Assembly: GCA_024103275.1 (NCBI GenBank)
Contig: JAGFIV010000095.1
Location: 48,075-112,074 of the forward strand
Direction of reading: 5' to 3'
From: Flavobacteriales bacterium
Lineage (GTDB): Bacteria; Bacteroidota; Bacteroidia; Flavobacteriales_F; PHOS-HE28
DNA length: 64,000 bases
The notes under the pieces are model-generated. The model was given only the letters and a program-made list of their open reading frames with translations. It searched no databases and had not been told where the DNA came from. The stretch's first letter is position 1. Each line of letters begins with the position of its first letter. A program made the translations under genes and the position numbers. This document shows positions 52,221 to 59,834 of this stretch, one piece after another.

Positions 52221-53271
52221 AAAGACCGGCCTGCCCCCGGGTGCCCTGGTGCCCGTGAGCGAAGAGCCTGCGGTGCCCACCACCATCCGCGTGTTCGTGT
52301 ACGACGGTGACCGCTGCACGGAGCGGGACGGCGTGGCGCCCGGCGCGATCGAGGTGGGCGATCCGGCCGCCACGGTCACTTGGATCGACGTGGCCGGCCT
52401 GGCCGACCTGGGTGCGCTGAGGACCATCGGCGAGCGCTTCAGCCTGCACCAACTGCTGCTGGAGGATGTGCTGAACGCCGACCACCGGCCCACCATCGAC
52501 GAGTTCCAGGACCAGCTTTTCGTGGTGATGAAGATGCTGGGACGGCCCGAGGACGAAGAAGACGGTGACGCGGACGACATCCTCATGGACCAGATCAGCT
52601 TTGTGCTGGCCAAGGGGCTGGTGATCAGTTTCCAGGGTGAGCCCGGCGACGTGCTGGACCCGGTGCGCGAGCGCCTGCGCAACAACGTGGGCCGCCTGCG
52701 CAAAAAGGGCGCGGATTTCCTGCTGTACTCCCTGTTGGACGTGATCGTGGACAACTACTTCAGCATCGTGGAGGAGCTGGGCAACCAGATCGAGGAGATG
52801 GAGGAGCGCATCAGCCACCGCCCGCGGCCGGAACACCTCACTGCCATGCAGGACCTGCGCCGCAAGCTCATCCTGGTCAGCCGCCAGGTGACCCCCACGC
52901 GCGAGCTGGCGGGGCGCATGAACATCATCGCCAGCACGCTGATCGACAAGAACACGCGGCGGTACATCAACGACTTGCAGGACCACACGGTGTACCTGGC
53001 CGAAAGCATCGCCATGTTCCGCGACCAACTGGCCAACCTGGAGAACACGTACCACGCGGGCATCAACATGCGCATGGGCCAGGTGATGAAGCTCCTCACC
53101 GTGATCAGCACCATCTTCATCCCGCTCACCTTCATCGTGGGCATCTACGGCATGAACTTCGCGTATATGCCCGAGCTGCAATGGAGGTACGGCTATGCGG
53201 CGGTCATGTGCCTGATGCTGGCCATCACGCTGGCCATGGTATGGTGGTTCCGGCGGAAGGAGTGGATCTAG
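52201..53271 (+). CDS. corA: CorA family Mg2+/Co2+ transporter
   Basis: A 356-residue pentameric metal channel. The cytoplasmic domain spans residues 20-290 (VTWIDVAGLADLGALRTIGE, LHQLLLEDVLNADHRPTIDE), followed by two C-terminal membrane helices with the selectivity motif GMN in FIVGIYGMNFAYMPEL. The C-terminal basic end RRKEWI is usual. The gene starts 20 bases inside mscS, which implies joint expression of two osmotic/ion channels. Confidence 0.93.
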   Translation: MAKLRSEKTGLPPGALVPVSEEPAVPTTIRVFVYDGDRCTERDGVAPGAIEVGDPAATVTWIDVAGLADLGALRTIGERFSLHQLLLEDVLNADHRPTIDEFQDQLFVVMKMLGRPEDEEDGDADDILMDQISFVLAKGLVISFQGEPGDVLDPVRERLRNNVGRLRKKGADFLLYSLLDVIVDNYFSIVEELGNQIEEMEERISHRPRPEHLTAMQDLRRKLILVSRQVTPTRELAGRMNIIASTLIDKNTRRYINDLQDHTVYLAESIAMFRDQLANLENTYHAGINMRMGQVMKLLTVISTIFIPLTFIVGIYGMNFAYMPELQWRYGYAAVMCLMLAITLAMVWWFRRKEWI

Positions 53272-53358
53272 CGGGGCTGCCGTACGCCCTTCGGGGCCCG
53301 GTCCCGCCGGGTCCGGCAAAAGAGGCGAAGCCCTTGCACCCATCGCTTCCCGCGTTAT

Positions 53359-53366
53359 TACTTTGC
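53359..53366 (+). promoter_or_regulatory. Probable -7 promoter element (TACTTTGC)
   Basis: The same TTACTTTGC form as at 3320. It lies 13 bases before a short frame (ATG at 53380) and 283 bases before the arginine decarboxylase gene. Confidence 0.5.
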
Positions 53367-53379
53367 GACCCCGAAGGAC

Positions 53380-53484
53380 ATGTCGTTCAGCACCCGCATC
53401 GGCTACAGCGCACCCGTTGCCCGGGCCGTCCCCGGATCAATACGGGTCATGGTCTCCTTTGGCGCCCTCATCCCCTTCCGTTGA
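53380..53484 (+). CDS. Possible 34-residue leader peptide or small protein
   Basis: The frame starts 13 bases after a good -7 element and reads MSFSTRIGYSAPVARAVPGS then IRVMVSFGALIPFR. I recognise no family. It holds four Arg codons out of 34, which would suit a leader sensing arginine supply, but no clear anti-terminator pairing was worked out. It may equally be a chance frame in a leader RNA. Confidence 0.3.
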   Translation: MSFSTRIGYSAPVARAVPGSIRVMVSFGALIPFR

Positions 53485-53518
53485 TGGTCCCGCGCGTGCA
53501 TCCAGGCCCCGGGCCCTC

Positions 53519-53532
53519 CGTGTCCGGACACG
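53519..53532. promoter_or_regulatory. Perfect 14-base palindrome in the leader region
   Basis: CGTGTCCGGACACG is its own reverse complement and lies between the short frame and the arginine decarboxylase gene. It could be an operator or an RNA hairpin; in GC-rich DNA chance is also possible. Confidence 0.3.
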
Positions 53533-53649
53533 CGCACCCCATCGGTCACCGATCGTACACCACGCCCAGGCAGCGGATCGCGGCGTGATCGGCCGCGCCC
53601 TGCGCATGCATCCACAACCTTCCACACCCCCCGCCGCTTTCCACGAAGC

Positions 53650-55077
53650 ATGAAGACCCGCTACATCGACCTGATCGAACAGACCTTCGACTTCCCGCAG
53701 CGGGAGTTCGGGTTCGACAAGGACACGTTGACCTGGAACGGCCTCCCCTTGATGGACATCATCAAGAAGCACGGCACGCCGCTGCGGATCATGTACCTGC
53801 CTAAGATCGGCGAGAAGGTGGACCTGGCGCGGGGGTATTTCGCCACGGCCTTCAAGGAGCACGGCTACCAGGGCACCTACGACTACTTCTACTGCACCAA
53901 GAGCAACCAGTTCAGCTACGTGATCCGCGAAGTGCTGAAGAAGGGCGTGAGCCTGGAGACCAGCAGCGCCTACGACGTGGACATCATCGAGCAGCTGATG
54001 GCCAGCGGCGAAATGCCGCGAAACGCGATCATCCTGTGCAACGGGTACAAGGACGAGCGGTACATCCGCAACATCGGGCGGCTGGCCAACAGCGGGGTGA
54101 ACGTGGTGCCCATCATCGACAACATGAACGAGCTGTGGGCACTGGACGGGGTGATCGAGGGGCCGTGCGACATCGGCATCCGCATCGCCGCCGAGGAGGC
54201 CCCGAAGTTCGAGTTCTACACCAGCCGCCTGGGCATCGGCTACAAGGACATCATCCCCTTCTACATCCGCAACGTGGGCAAGCAGCGCAAGTTCCGGCTC
54301 AAGTTGATGCACTTCTTCATCAATACCGGCATCAGCGACAGCGCCTACTATTGGAACGAACTCACCAAGTGCGTGAACGTATACTGCGACCTGAAGAAGC
54401 TGTGCCCCACGCTGGACACCCTGGACATCGGGGGCGGCCTGCCGATCGACAACCGGCTGGACCGCCATTTCGACGTGGAATACATGATCGGCGAGATCGT
54501 GGGCCGCATCAAGGACATCTGCGACGAGAACGACGTGGACGAACCCAACCTGTACAGCGAATTCGGCAGCTACACCGTGGGTGACAGCGGGGCCACCATC
54601 TTCAGCATCCTCAACCAGAAGAAGCAGAACGAAAAGGAACGGTGGAACATGATCGACGGCAGCTTCATGACCACCTTGCCGGACTCCTGGGCCATCAACC
54701 GGCGCTTCATCATGCTGCCCATCAACAACTGGCAGGACGAATACGAGCGCGTCTTCCTGGGCGGGATGACCTGCGACAGCGACGACTACTACAACAGCGA
54801 GCAGCACGTGAACGCCATCTACATGCCGCGCTACCGGGAGGACCGCCCGCAATACCTCGGCTTCTTCAACACCGGTGCCTACCAGGACACGCTGGGCGGC
54901 TACGGCGGCATCCAACACTGCCTGATCCCCAAGCCCAAGTACGTATTGATCGACCGCCTGCCCGACGGCACCCTCACGGACCGCGTGTTCAGCGAGATCC
55001 AAAGCTCCGGGCAGATGCTGGGGCTGCTGGGTTACACCAAGATGGAGGAGCCCGCGCTGCAGAACCGGGAACGCTGA
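53650..55077 (+). CDS. Arginine decarboxylase, PLP-dependent (fold III, Bacteroidota type)
   Basis: A 475-residue decarboxylase of the alanine-racemase/ornithine-decarboxylase fold, converting arginine to agmatine for polyamine synthesis. Near residue 83 the PLP Lys lies in DYFYCTKSNQFSYVIREVLK. Later come DTLDIGGGLPIDNRL (PLP-phosphate Gly-rich loop), YSEFGSYTVGDSGAT and GGMTCDSDDYYNSEQH, with the Cys-Asp pair of the second active site half. It is shorter than E. coli SpeA (about 660). It is followed, 99 bases on, by a deoxyhypusine-synthase-like gene that may use its products. The start fits the strong N-terminal MKTRYIDLIEQTFDFP. Confidence 0.88.
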   Translation: MKTRYIDLIEQTFDFPQREFGFDKDTLTWNGLPLMDIIKKHGTPLRIMYLPKIGEKVDLARGYFATAFKEHGYQGTYDYFYCTKSNQFSYVIREVLKKGVSLETSSAYDVDIIEQLMASGEMPRNAIILCNGYKDERYIRNIGRLANSGVNVVPIIDNMNELWALDGVIEGPCDIGIRIAAEEAPKFEFYTSRLGIGYKDIIPFYIRNVGKQRKFRLKLMHFFINTGISDSAYYWNELTKCVNVYCDLKKLCPTLDTLDIGGGLPIDNRLDRHFDVEYMIGEIVGRIKDICDENDVDEPNLYSEFGSYTVGDSGATIFSILNQKKQNEKERWNMIDGSFMTTLPDSWAINRRFIMLPINNWQDEYERVFLGGMTCDSDDYYNSEQHVNAIYMPRYREDRPQYLGFFNTGAYQDTLGGYGGIQHCLIPKPKYVLIDRLPDGTLTDRVFSEIQSSGQMLGLLGYTKMEEPALQNRER

Positions 55078-55131
55078 CCACCCCTTTGGCCCATCGTCCC
55101 GGGCCGCCATCCGCGATACCGGGCACGCCCA

Positions 55132-55139
55132 TAACTTTC
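55132..55139 (+). promoter_or_regulatory. Probable -7 promoter element for the DHS-like gene
   Basis: TAACTTTC(G), close to TAnnTTTG, lies 37 bases before the ATG at 55177, so this gene may also be transcribed apart from the decarboxylase gene. Confidence 0.35.
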
Positions 55140-55176
55140 GCCCCGAACCAAAAACGATCGCCCCAGTACATACGCC

Positions 55177-56151
55177 ATGAGCAACAACCGTCCGATCTCG
55201 GACTTCATCGAGAAACACTTCCTCCATTTCAACGCCGCCACCTTGGTCGACGCGGCCAAGGCCTACAAGGCGCACAAGGCCGGCGGCAAGAAAATGCTGA
55301 TCTCCTTGGCCGGTGCCATGAGCACGGCGGAACTGGGCAAGAGCCTGGCCGAGATGATCCGCAAAGGCATGGTGGACATCATCAGCTGCACCGGCGCCAA
55401 CCTGGAGGAGGACGTGATGAACCTGGTGGCACATGACCACTACGAGCGGGTGCCGCATTACCGCGACCTGGGCCCCCAGGACGAGCGCGACCTGGCCGAC
55501 CGCGGCATGAACCGGGTGACCGACACGTGCATCCCCGAGGAAGAAGCCTTCCGCCGCCTGGAGGAACACGCCGTGAAACTGTGGAAGGCCGGGCAAGCCA
55601 CGGGCAAGCGCCGCTTCCCGCACGAGCTTTTCTATGAGATGCTCAATAGCGGTGTGCTGAAGCCGTATTACCAGATCGACCCCAAGGACAGCTGGATGCT
55701 GGCCGCCGCCGAGCGGAACCTCCCCATTGTGTGCCCGGGCTGGGAGGACAGCACCATGGGCAACATCTTTGCGGCCCACTGCATCCTGGGCGAATGCGAG
55801 CCCCGCATCATGAAGAGCGGCATCGAATACATGATCTTCCTGGCCGACTGGTACACCGCCAACGCCGGCACCGAGGGCGTGGGCTTCTTCCAGATCGGCG
55901 GCGGCATCGCCGGGGACTTCCCCATTTGCGCGGTGCCCATGATGGCGCAGGACCTGCAGCGGCCCACCCCCTTCTGGAGCTACTTCTGCCAGATCAGCGA
56001 CAGCACCACCAGCTACGGCAGTTACAGCGGGGCCGTGCCCAACGAAAAGATCACCTGGGGAAAACTGGATGTGGACACCCCGAAGTTCGTGATCGAAAGT
56101 GATGCTACTATTGTGGCCCCGCTGATCTTCGCATACCTCCTCGACCAGTGA
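55177..56151 (+). CDS. Deoxyhypusine-synthase-like enzyme (probable homospermidine or related aminobutyl transferase)
   Basis: A 324-residue NAD-dependent enzyme of the deoxyhypusine synthase fold. Clear parts are LAGAMSTAELGKSLAEMIRK, VDIISCTGANLEEDVMNLVA, the block FQIGGGIAGDFPICAVPMMA and SGAVPNEKITWGKLDVDTPK, in which the Lys of WGK (about 295) matches the catalytic Lys that carries the aminobutyl group in eukaryotic DHS. Bacteria lack eIF5A, so the acceptor is not the usual one; DHS-like bacterial enzymes are known or proposed to make homospermidine or to act on other amines. The adjacent arginine decarboxylase gives agmatine, a precursor for putrescine and spermidine. The real substrate is not shown by the sequence. 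Confidence 0.88.
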   Translation: MSNNRPISDFIEKHFLHFNAATLVDAAKAYKAHKAGGKKMLISLAGAMSTAELGKSLAEMIRKGMVDIISCTGANLEEDVMNLVAHDHYERVPHYRDLGPQDERDLADRGMNRVTDTCIPEEEAFRRLEEHAVKLWKAGQATGKRRFPHELFYEMLNSGVLKPYYQIDPKDSWMLAAAERNLPIVCPGWEDSTMGNIFAAHCILGECEPRIMKSGIEYMIFLADWYTANAGTEGVGFFQIGGGIAGDFPICAVPMMAQDLQRPTPFWSYFCQISDSTTSYGSYSGAVPNEKITWGKLDVDTPKFVIESDATIVAPLIFAYLLDQ

Positions 56152-56159
56152 CACCTCCC

Positions 56160-56507
56160 ATGGAACGCCGCATACGCTCCTTTGAGACCCTGACGGACGA
56201 ACTGCGTGAAAAACTTCAAGAGCAGTATCCCGATGGCATTGAGAACCACCACATCCGCACGGTGAGCACCCCCAAGGGTGAAAACCTGCGCGTGATCGAA
56301 CTGCGCACGGCCGATGTGCTGTACCTCATCAAACTAACCCCCGAAAGCCGCCAGGAAATGGACGAGTTCCTGGAGCAGGATGGGGACGACAGCGGGTCCT
56401 CCGAAGACATGGAGGGCAGCGACGACCTGGAGGGTGCCGAGGAGGAGGAAGAAGAAGAGGAGGCCGATGCGCCCCCGGCCGACGACGAGGACGACGACGA
56501 GGAGTGA
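56160..56507 (+). CDS. Small acidic-tailed protein, unknown function
   Basis: A 115-residue cytoplasmic protein. The first 70 residues form a small alpha/beta domain: MERRIRSFETLTDELREKLQ, ENLRVIELRTADVLYLIKLT. The last 40 residues are almost only Asp/Glu with a run of eight Glu. I recognise this N-terminal domain with an acidic tail from other Bacteroidota, where it is at times misnamed DNA primase; no function is known to me. It follows the DHS-like gene by 8 bases. A GTG at 56148 would overlap that gene. Confidence 0.65.
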   Translation: MERRIRSFETLTDELREKLQEQYPDGIENHHIRTVSTPKGENLRVIELRTADVLYLIKLTPESRQEMDEFLEQDGDDSGSSEDMEGSDDLEGAEEEEEEEEADAPPADDEDDDEE

Positions 56508-56521
56508 CGACCGGGCGGATG

Positions 56522-56568
56522 GGGAATCGGGAAGAATCAGAAGATCAGAAAATCAGATAATCAGATAG
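56522..56568 (+). repeat. Degenerate 8-base array (AATCAGAT/AGATCAGA)
   Basis: AGATCAGAAAATCAGATAAT and on, in 8-base steps, begins 15 bases after a stop codon. Its units are complementary to units of the array at 56633, so the pair could form a long imperfect hairpin around a 60-base loop. Confidence 0.6.
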
Positions 56569-56632
56569 TTGGGAGCATGCAGCAAATGCCGGTTCCACCC
56601 CGACTTTCCGAACACCCCCGTTGCCTTAGCCG

Positions 56633-56696
56633 TCGGATCATCCGATCATTTAACTTTCCGATCGTGCGATCATCTCTTTTTCTGATCATCCGATCC
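56633..56696 (+). repeat. Degenerate 8-base array (CGATCATC/TGATCATC)
   Basis: CGGATCATCCGATCATTTAA, then CCGATCGTGCGATCATC and TCTGATCATCCGATC. It is the counterpart (partly reverse-complementary) of the array at 56522, and lies directly upstream of the VOC gene. Confidence 0.6.
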
Positions 56697-56719
56697 CCCT
56701 CACCCCAAGCCCCCTCACC

Positions 56720-57139
56720 ATGCTACAAGGCCGCTTCCACCTCGCCTTTGCCACCACGGACATCAAGCGGGCCAAGGCCTTCTACGGGGGGCTGTTGGGG
56801 TGCGCGGAGGGTCGCAGCGCCGACACGTGGGTGGACTATGATTTCTTCGGCCACCAACTGACCATCCAGCAGGTGCCCATGCTCACCCGCACGGTGCGCA
56901 CCTACAATCCGCAAAGCCATGTGCCCAGCGACCACTGGGGCGTTGTGCTCGAATTGGCCGATTGGCGCAAGATGCGCGACAAGTGCAAGAAGGTGGGCGT
57001 ACGCTTCTTCATCGAGCCGCAGGTGGTGATGAAGGGTGAACCCGGAGAGCAACACAGCTTCTTCATCGAGGATCCGGACGGCAACGCCATCGAGTTCAAG
57101 GCCTTCGAGGACCCGGAGAGGCTGTTCCGCAAGGGCTGA
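56720..57139 (+). CDS. VOC family (glyoxalase/dioxygenase-fold) protein
   Basis: A 139-residue metal-binding protein of the vicinal oxygen chelate superfamily. It begins LQGRFHLAFATTDIKRAKAF then YGGLLGCAEGRSADTWVDYD; the second module ends EQHSFFIEDPDGNAIEFKAF. The His near the start of strand 1 (GRFHLAF), the His in SDHWGVVLEL and the Glu in NAIEFK are the likely metal ligands. It may act as a lyase, dioxygenase or resistance protein; the substrate is unknown. Arrays of short repeats lie on both sides. Confidence 0.85.
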   Translation: MLQGRFHLAFATTDIKRAKAFYGGLLGCAEGRSADTWVDYDFFGHQLTIQQVPMLTRTVRTYNPQSHVPSDHWGVVLELADWRKMRDKCKKVGVRFFIEPQVVMKGEPGEQHSFFIEDPDGNAIEFKAFEDPERLFRKG

Positions 57140-57189
57140 CCGGCAAGCCTGGCACCGGCCACGGCAGCCCCTCGCGTCCTATTGACCCC

Positions 57190-57288
57190 TTGGCAAATTG
57201 CCCCTTTGGCGAATTGCCCCGTTTGCAAATTGCCCTTTGGCAAATTGGCGAATTGGCAAATTGGCGAATTGGCAAATTGGCAAATTGA
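57190..57288 (+). repeat. 8-base array TTGGCAAA/TTGGCGAA, about 99 bases
   Basis: The best array in the window: TTGGCAAATTGGCGAA-type units run in near-perfect 8-base steps from 57235 to 57288, with more degenerate units before (TTGGCAAATTGCCCC, TTTGCAAATTGCCC). It lies in the 291-base spacer between the VOC gene and the transketolase N-subunit gene. Confidence 0.8.
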
Positions 57289-57395
57289 CACCCGAGCCCC
57301 TGAGCCCATCCCCCACCCGACCCCCACCCGACCCCCAAGATCCCACAAATCCCATGACTTATCCACGTTCACCGGGGGAGCACACGTCGACGGGA

Positions 57396-57403
57396 TACCT
57401 TCG
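57396..57403 (+). promoter_or_regulatory. Probable -7 promoter element for transketolase N subunit
   Basis: TACCTTCG, the same form as upstream of dps, lies 27 bases before the ATG at 57431, the same distance as at dps. Confidence 0.45.
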
Positions 57404-57430
57404 CGCCACCTCCAGTCCGAAAGCTTGCTC

Positions 57431-58306
57431 ATGACCACGATCCAAGAGGCCGAGGCCCGCCAAGCCTCCATCCAGAAGCTTCGTTCCATCGCCAGCCAAG
57501 TGCGCCGCGACATCGTGCGCATGGTGCATGCCGTGCAAAGCGGCCACCCCGGCGGCTCACTGGGCTGCACCGATTTCCTGGTAGCCCTGTACTTCCACGC
57601 GATGCGCCACGATCCGGAGAACTTCACCATGGACGGCATCGGCGAGGACCTTTTCTTCCTGAGCAACGGCCACATCAGCCCGGTTTTCTACAGTGTGCTG
57701 GCACGCAGCGGCTACTTCCCCGTGGACGAGCTGAAGACCTTCCGGCGCTTGAATTCCCGGCTGCAAGGGCACCCCACCACGCACGAGGGCCTGCCCGGTG
57801 TACGCGTGGCCAGCGGCTCCCTGGGCCAGGGGCTCAGCGTCGCCGTCGGCGCGGCGCTGGCCAAGAAGCTCAACGGCGACCCCACGCTGGTGTATACCCT
57901 GCACGGCGACGGCGAGCTGCAGGAAGGCCAGATCTGGGAGGCCGCCATGGCCGCGGCCGCCAAGAAGGTGGACAACCTGATCTCCACCATCGATTACAAC
58001 GGCCGCCAGATCGATGGCGACGTGGATGACGTGATGCCCTTGGGGGACCTGCGCGCCAAGTGGGTCGCCTTCGGCTGGGACGTGATGGAGATGCCCGGCA
58101 ACGACATGCCCGGCGTGCTCAACGGCCTGGAGGAGGCCAAGCGGCGCACCGGCCACGGCAAGCCCGTGATGATCCTGATGCGCACCGAAATGGGCAAGGG
58201 CGTGGATTTCATGGAAGGCTCCCACAAATGGCACGGCATCGCGCCGAGCGACGAGCAGCTCAACCTGGCCTTGAAGCAGCTGCCGGAGACCTTGGGCGAT
58301 TACTGA
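57431..58306 (+). CDS. Transketolase, N-terminal subunit
   Basis: A 291-residue thiamine-diphosphate-binding half of a split transketolase, moving two-carbon units in the pentose phosphate pathway. It shows HAVQSGHPGGSLGCTDFLVA, SNGHISPVFYSVLARSGYF, the family GHP and SGSLGQGLSVAVGAAL, and the ThDP motif YTLHGDGELQEGQIWEA followed by IDYNGRQIDG (GDG...N). The pyrimidine half is encoded at 59835. The frame is open back to 57182 through repeat DNA and is not part of the gene. Confidence 0.94.
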   Translation: MTTIQEAEARQASIQKLRSIASQVRRDIVRMVHAVQSGHPGGSLGCTDFLVALYFHAMRHDPENFTMDGIGEDLFFLSNGHISPVFYSVLARSGYFPVDELKTFRRLNSRLQGHPTTHEGLPGVRVASGSLGQGLSVAVGAALAKKLNGDPTLVYTLHGDGELQEGQIWEAAMAAAAKKVDNLISTIDYNGRQIDGDVDDVMPLGDLRAKWVAFGWDVMEMPGNDMPGVLNGLEEAKRRTGHGKPVMILMRTEMGKGVDFMEGSHKWHGIAPSDEQLNLALKQLPETLGDY

Positions 58307-58375
58307 CCATACGCAGGAGGCCATGGAAAAGCGGCACGGTTTTGCGTCCCCCCGCGTTATCACCCTGCGGAAACC

Positions 58376-59782
58376 ATGATCGCCGTTCGTCCCCTCCTCC
58401 CGTTGCCGGTGCTGGCGGCCGTGCTGGCGGCATCCCTGGCCATGCCGAAGCCGTCGTTCGGCCAGCAGGCACAGCAAGGGAAACCGCAGCTCACGCGGAT
58501 CCTCTTCGTGCTGGACGCCAGCAACAGCATGAACGCATTTTGGGGCAACGAGCCGCGGATCACCGTGGCCCGGCGCGTGCTCACCGAGTCGCTCAAATCC
58601 TTGGAGCCGCTGGCCAACGTGGAGCTGGCCCTGCGCGTGTACGGCCACCAGACGCGCATCGAGCCGGGCAAGCAGGACTGCGACGACACCAAGCTGGAGG
58701 TGCCCTTCGGCAAGAACACGGCACAGGCCATCCGCAACAAGATGAACGAGGTGCGCTGCCTGGGCACCACCCCGATCGCCCGTTCGCTGGAGAAGGCGGC
58801 GGGTGATTTCCCGGACAGCAAGTCGCGCAACGTCATCATCCTGATCACGGACGGCATCGAGGCGTGCGACGAGGACCCCTGCGCGGTGAGCCGCGCGCTG
58901 CAGGCCAAGGGCATCATCCTCAAGCCCTTCGTCATCGGCATCGGCATCGATGAGGCCAGCCAGTACAACCTGAAGTGCGTGGGCAACTACTTCGATGCCG
59001 ACACGCCGGAGAACTTCGACCGCGCCATGCGCGTGGTGGTGGAACAGGCATTGAGCAACACCACCACCCAGCTGTTGCTGCTCACCGACGACAGCAAGCC
59101 CACCGAGACCGACGTGCCCGTGACCTTCTACGACCAGCGCACCGGCACGGCGCGGTACAATTTCGTGCACACGATGAACCTGCGCGGCGTTCCCGACACG
59201 TTGAACATCGACCCGGTGTACACCTACCGCATCGTGGCGCACACGGTGCCGCCCAGCGTGAAGGAGAACGTCGCCATCGAGCCGGGACGCAACAACATCA
59301 TCGCCCTGGTGGCGGGGCAAGGCACCTTGGAGCTGCGCACAGAGGGCGCCGTGACGGCGGAGATCCCCGCCATCTGCATCGTGCGCCGGAAGGGAGAGGG
59401 CACCACACTGAACGCCCAGCCCATGAATACCAGCCAGCTGTACCGCACCGGCACCTACGACCTGGAGGTGCTCACCCTGCCCCGGGTCCTGGTGCCCGAC
59501 GTGGTGATCCGCCAGGGCCAGACCACGCCGGTGGGGATCCCCCGCAGCGGGGTGGTGAACATCATCGCCGCCAAGGCCGGTCCGGGGGGCATCTTCCTGA
59601 AGAGGGGCAACGAGCTGGAATGGGTGGTGGACCTGGACCCGCGCCAGCCACGCAACCAGTTCAAGCTGCAACCGGGTGACTACCGCGTGATCCAGCGCCC
59701 TGCCGATGCCCGCGAAACAGCCTTCTCCGTCGTCAAGGACTTCACCGTCATTGGCGGCAGAATGACCAACATCGACCTCTGA
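58376..59782 (+). CDS. VWA domain-containing exported protein
   Basis: A 468-residue protein with a signal peptide (residues 1-30), then a von Willebrand factor A domain at about 40-225: ILFVLDASNSMNAFWG gives the MIDAS DxSxS site, with TTPIARSLEKAA (Thr) and IILITDGIEACDEDPC (Asp) completing it. The rest is beta-rich (Ig-like) with no known family. Several cysteines may form disulfides. VWA proteins of this kind bind partners through Mg2+. It sits between the two transketolase genes on the same strand, 69 bases after the first and 52 before the second, but has no obvious link to them. A weak TATCACCCTGC precedes the start. Confidence 0.85.
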   Translation: MIAVRPLLPLPVLAAVLAASLAMPKPSFGQQAQQGKPQLTRILFVLDASNSMNAFWGNEPRITVARRVLTESLKSLEPLANVELALRVYGHQTRIEPGKQDCDDTKLEVPFGKNTAQAIRNKMNEVRCLGTTPIARSLEKAAGDFPDSKSRNVIILITDGIEACDEDPCAVSRALQAKGIILKPFVIGIGIDEASQYNLKCVGNYFDADTPENFDRAMRVVVEQALSNTTTQLLLLTDDSKPTETDVPVTFYDQRTGTARYNFVHTMNLRGVPDTLNIDPVYTYRIVAHTVPPSVKENVAIEPGRNNIIALVAGQGTLELRTEGAVTAEIPAICIVRRKGEGTTLNAQPMNTSQLYRTGTYDLEVLTLPRVLVPDVVIRQGQTTPVGIPRSGVVNIIAAKAGPGGIFLKRGNELEWVVDLDPRQPRNQFKLQPGDYRVIQRPADARETAFSVVKDFTVIGGRMTNIDL

Positions 59783-59800
59783 CACCCCAACCGTTTCCAC

Positions 59801-59834
59801 ATTCAGCTTTCAACTTTCAGCTTTCAGCTTTCAA
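59801..59834 (+). repeat. Degenerate 7-base array (CTTTCAG/CTTTCAA) touching a start codon
   Basis: CAGCTTTCAACTTTCAGCTT and on, in exact 7-base steps; the last unit ends on the base before the ATG of the transketolase C-subunit gene. It is the reverse complement type of the array at 45245. Confidence 0.75.

Larger units (their letters stand above)
53272..53649 (+). other. 378-base spacer: long leader of the arginine decarboxylase gene
   Basis: This is the longest stretch without a recognised gene. It holds TACTTTGC at 53359, a 34-codon frame at 53380, a perfect 14-base palindrome at 53519 and GC-rich, hairpin-prone DNA up to the next start. If 53359 is the promoter of the decarboxylase gene, the leader is about 280 bases, unlike the very short leaders elsewhere in the window. 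Confidence 0.6.

Noticed and set aside
53437..56154. A 905-codon open frame on the reverse strand
   Set aside because: It is the complement of the arginine decarboxylase and deoxyhypusine-synthase-like genes, both recognised by catalytic motifs. GC-rich third positions keep the antisense frame open; the translation is His/Val/Ala-rich without domains.
57190..57288. CRISPR array
   Set aside because: Units are 8 bases with no unique spacers, and no cas gene is present in the window.
57557..59800. A 747-codon open frame on the reverse strand
   Set aside because: It is the shadow of the transketolase N-subunit and VWA genes and shows no family motif.
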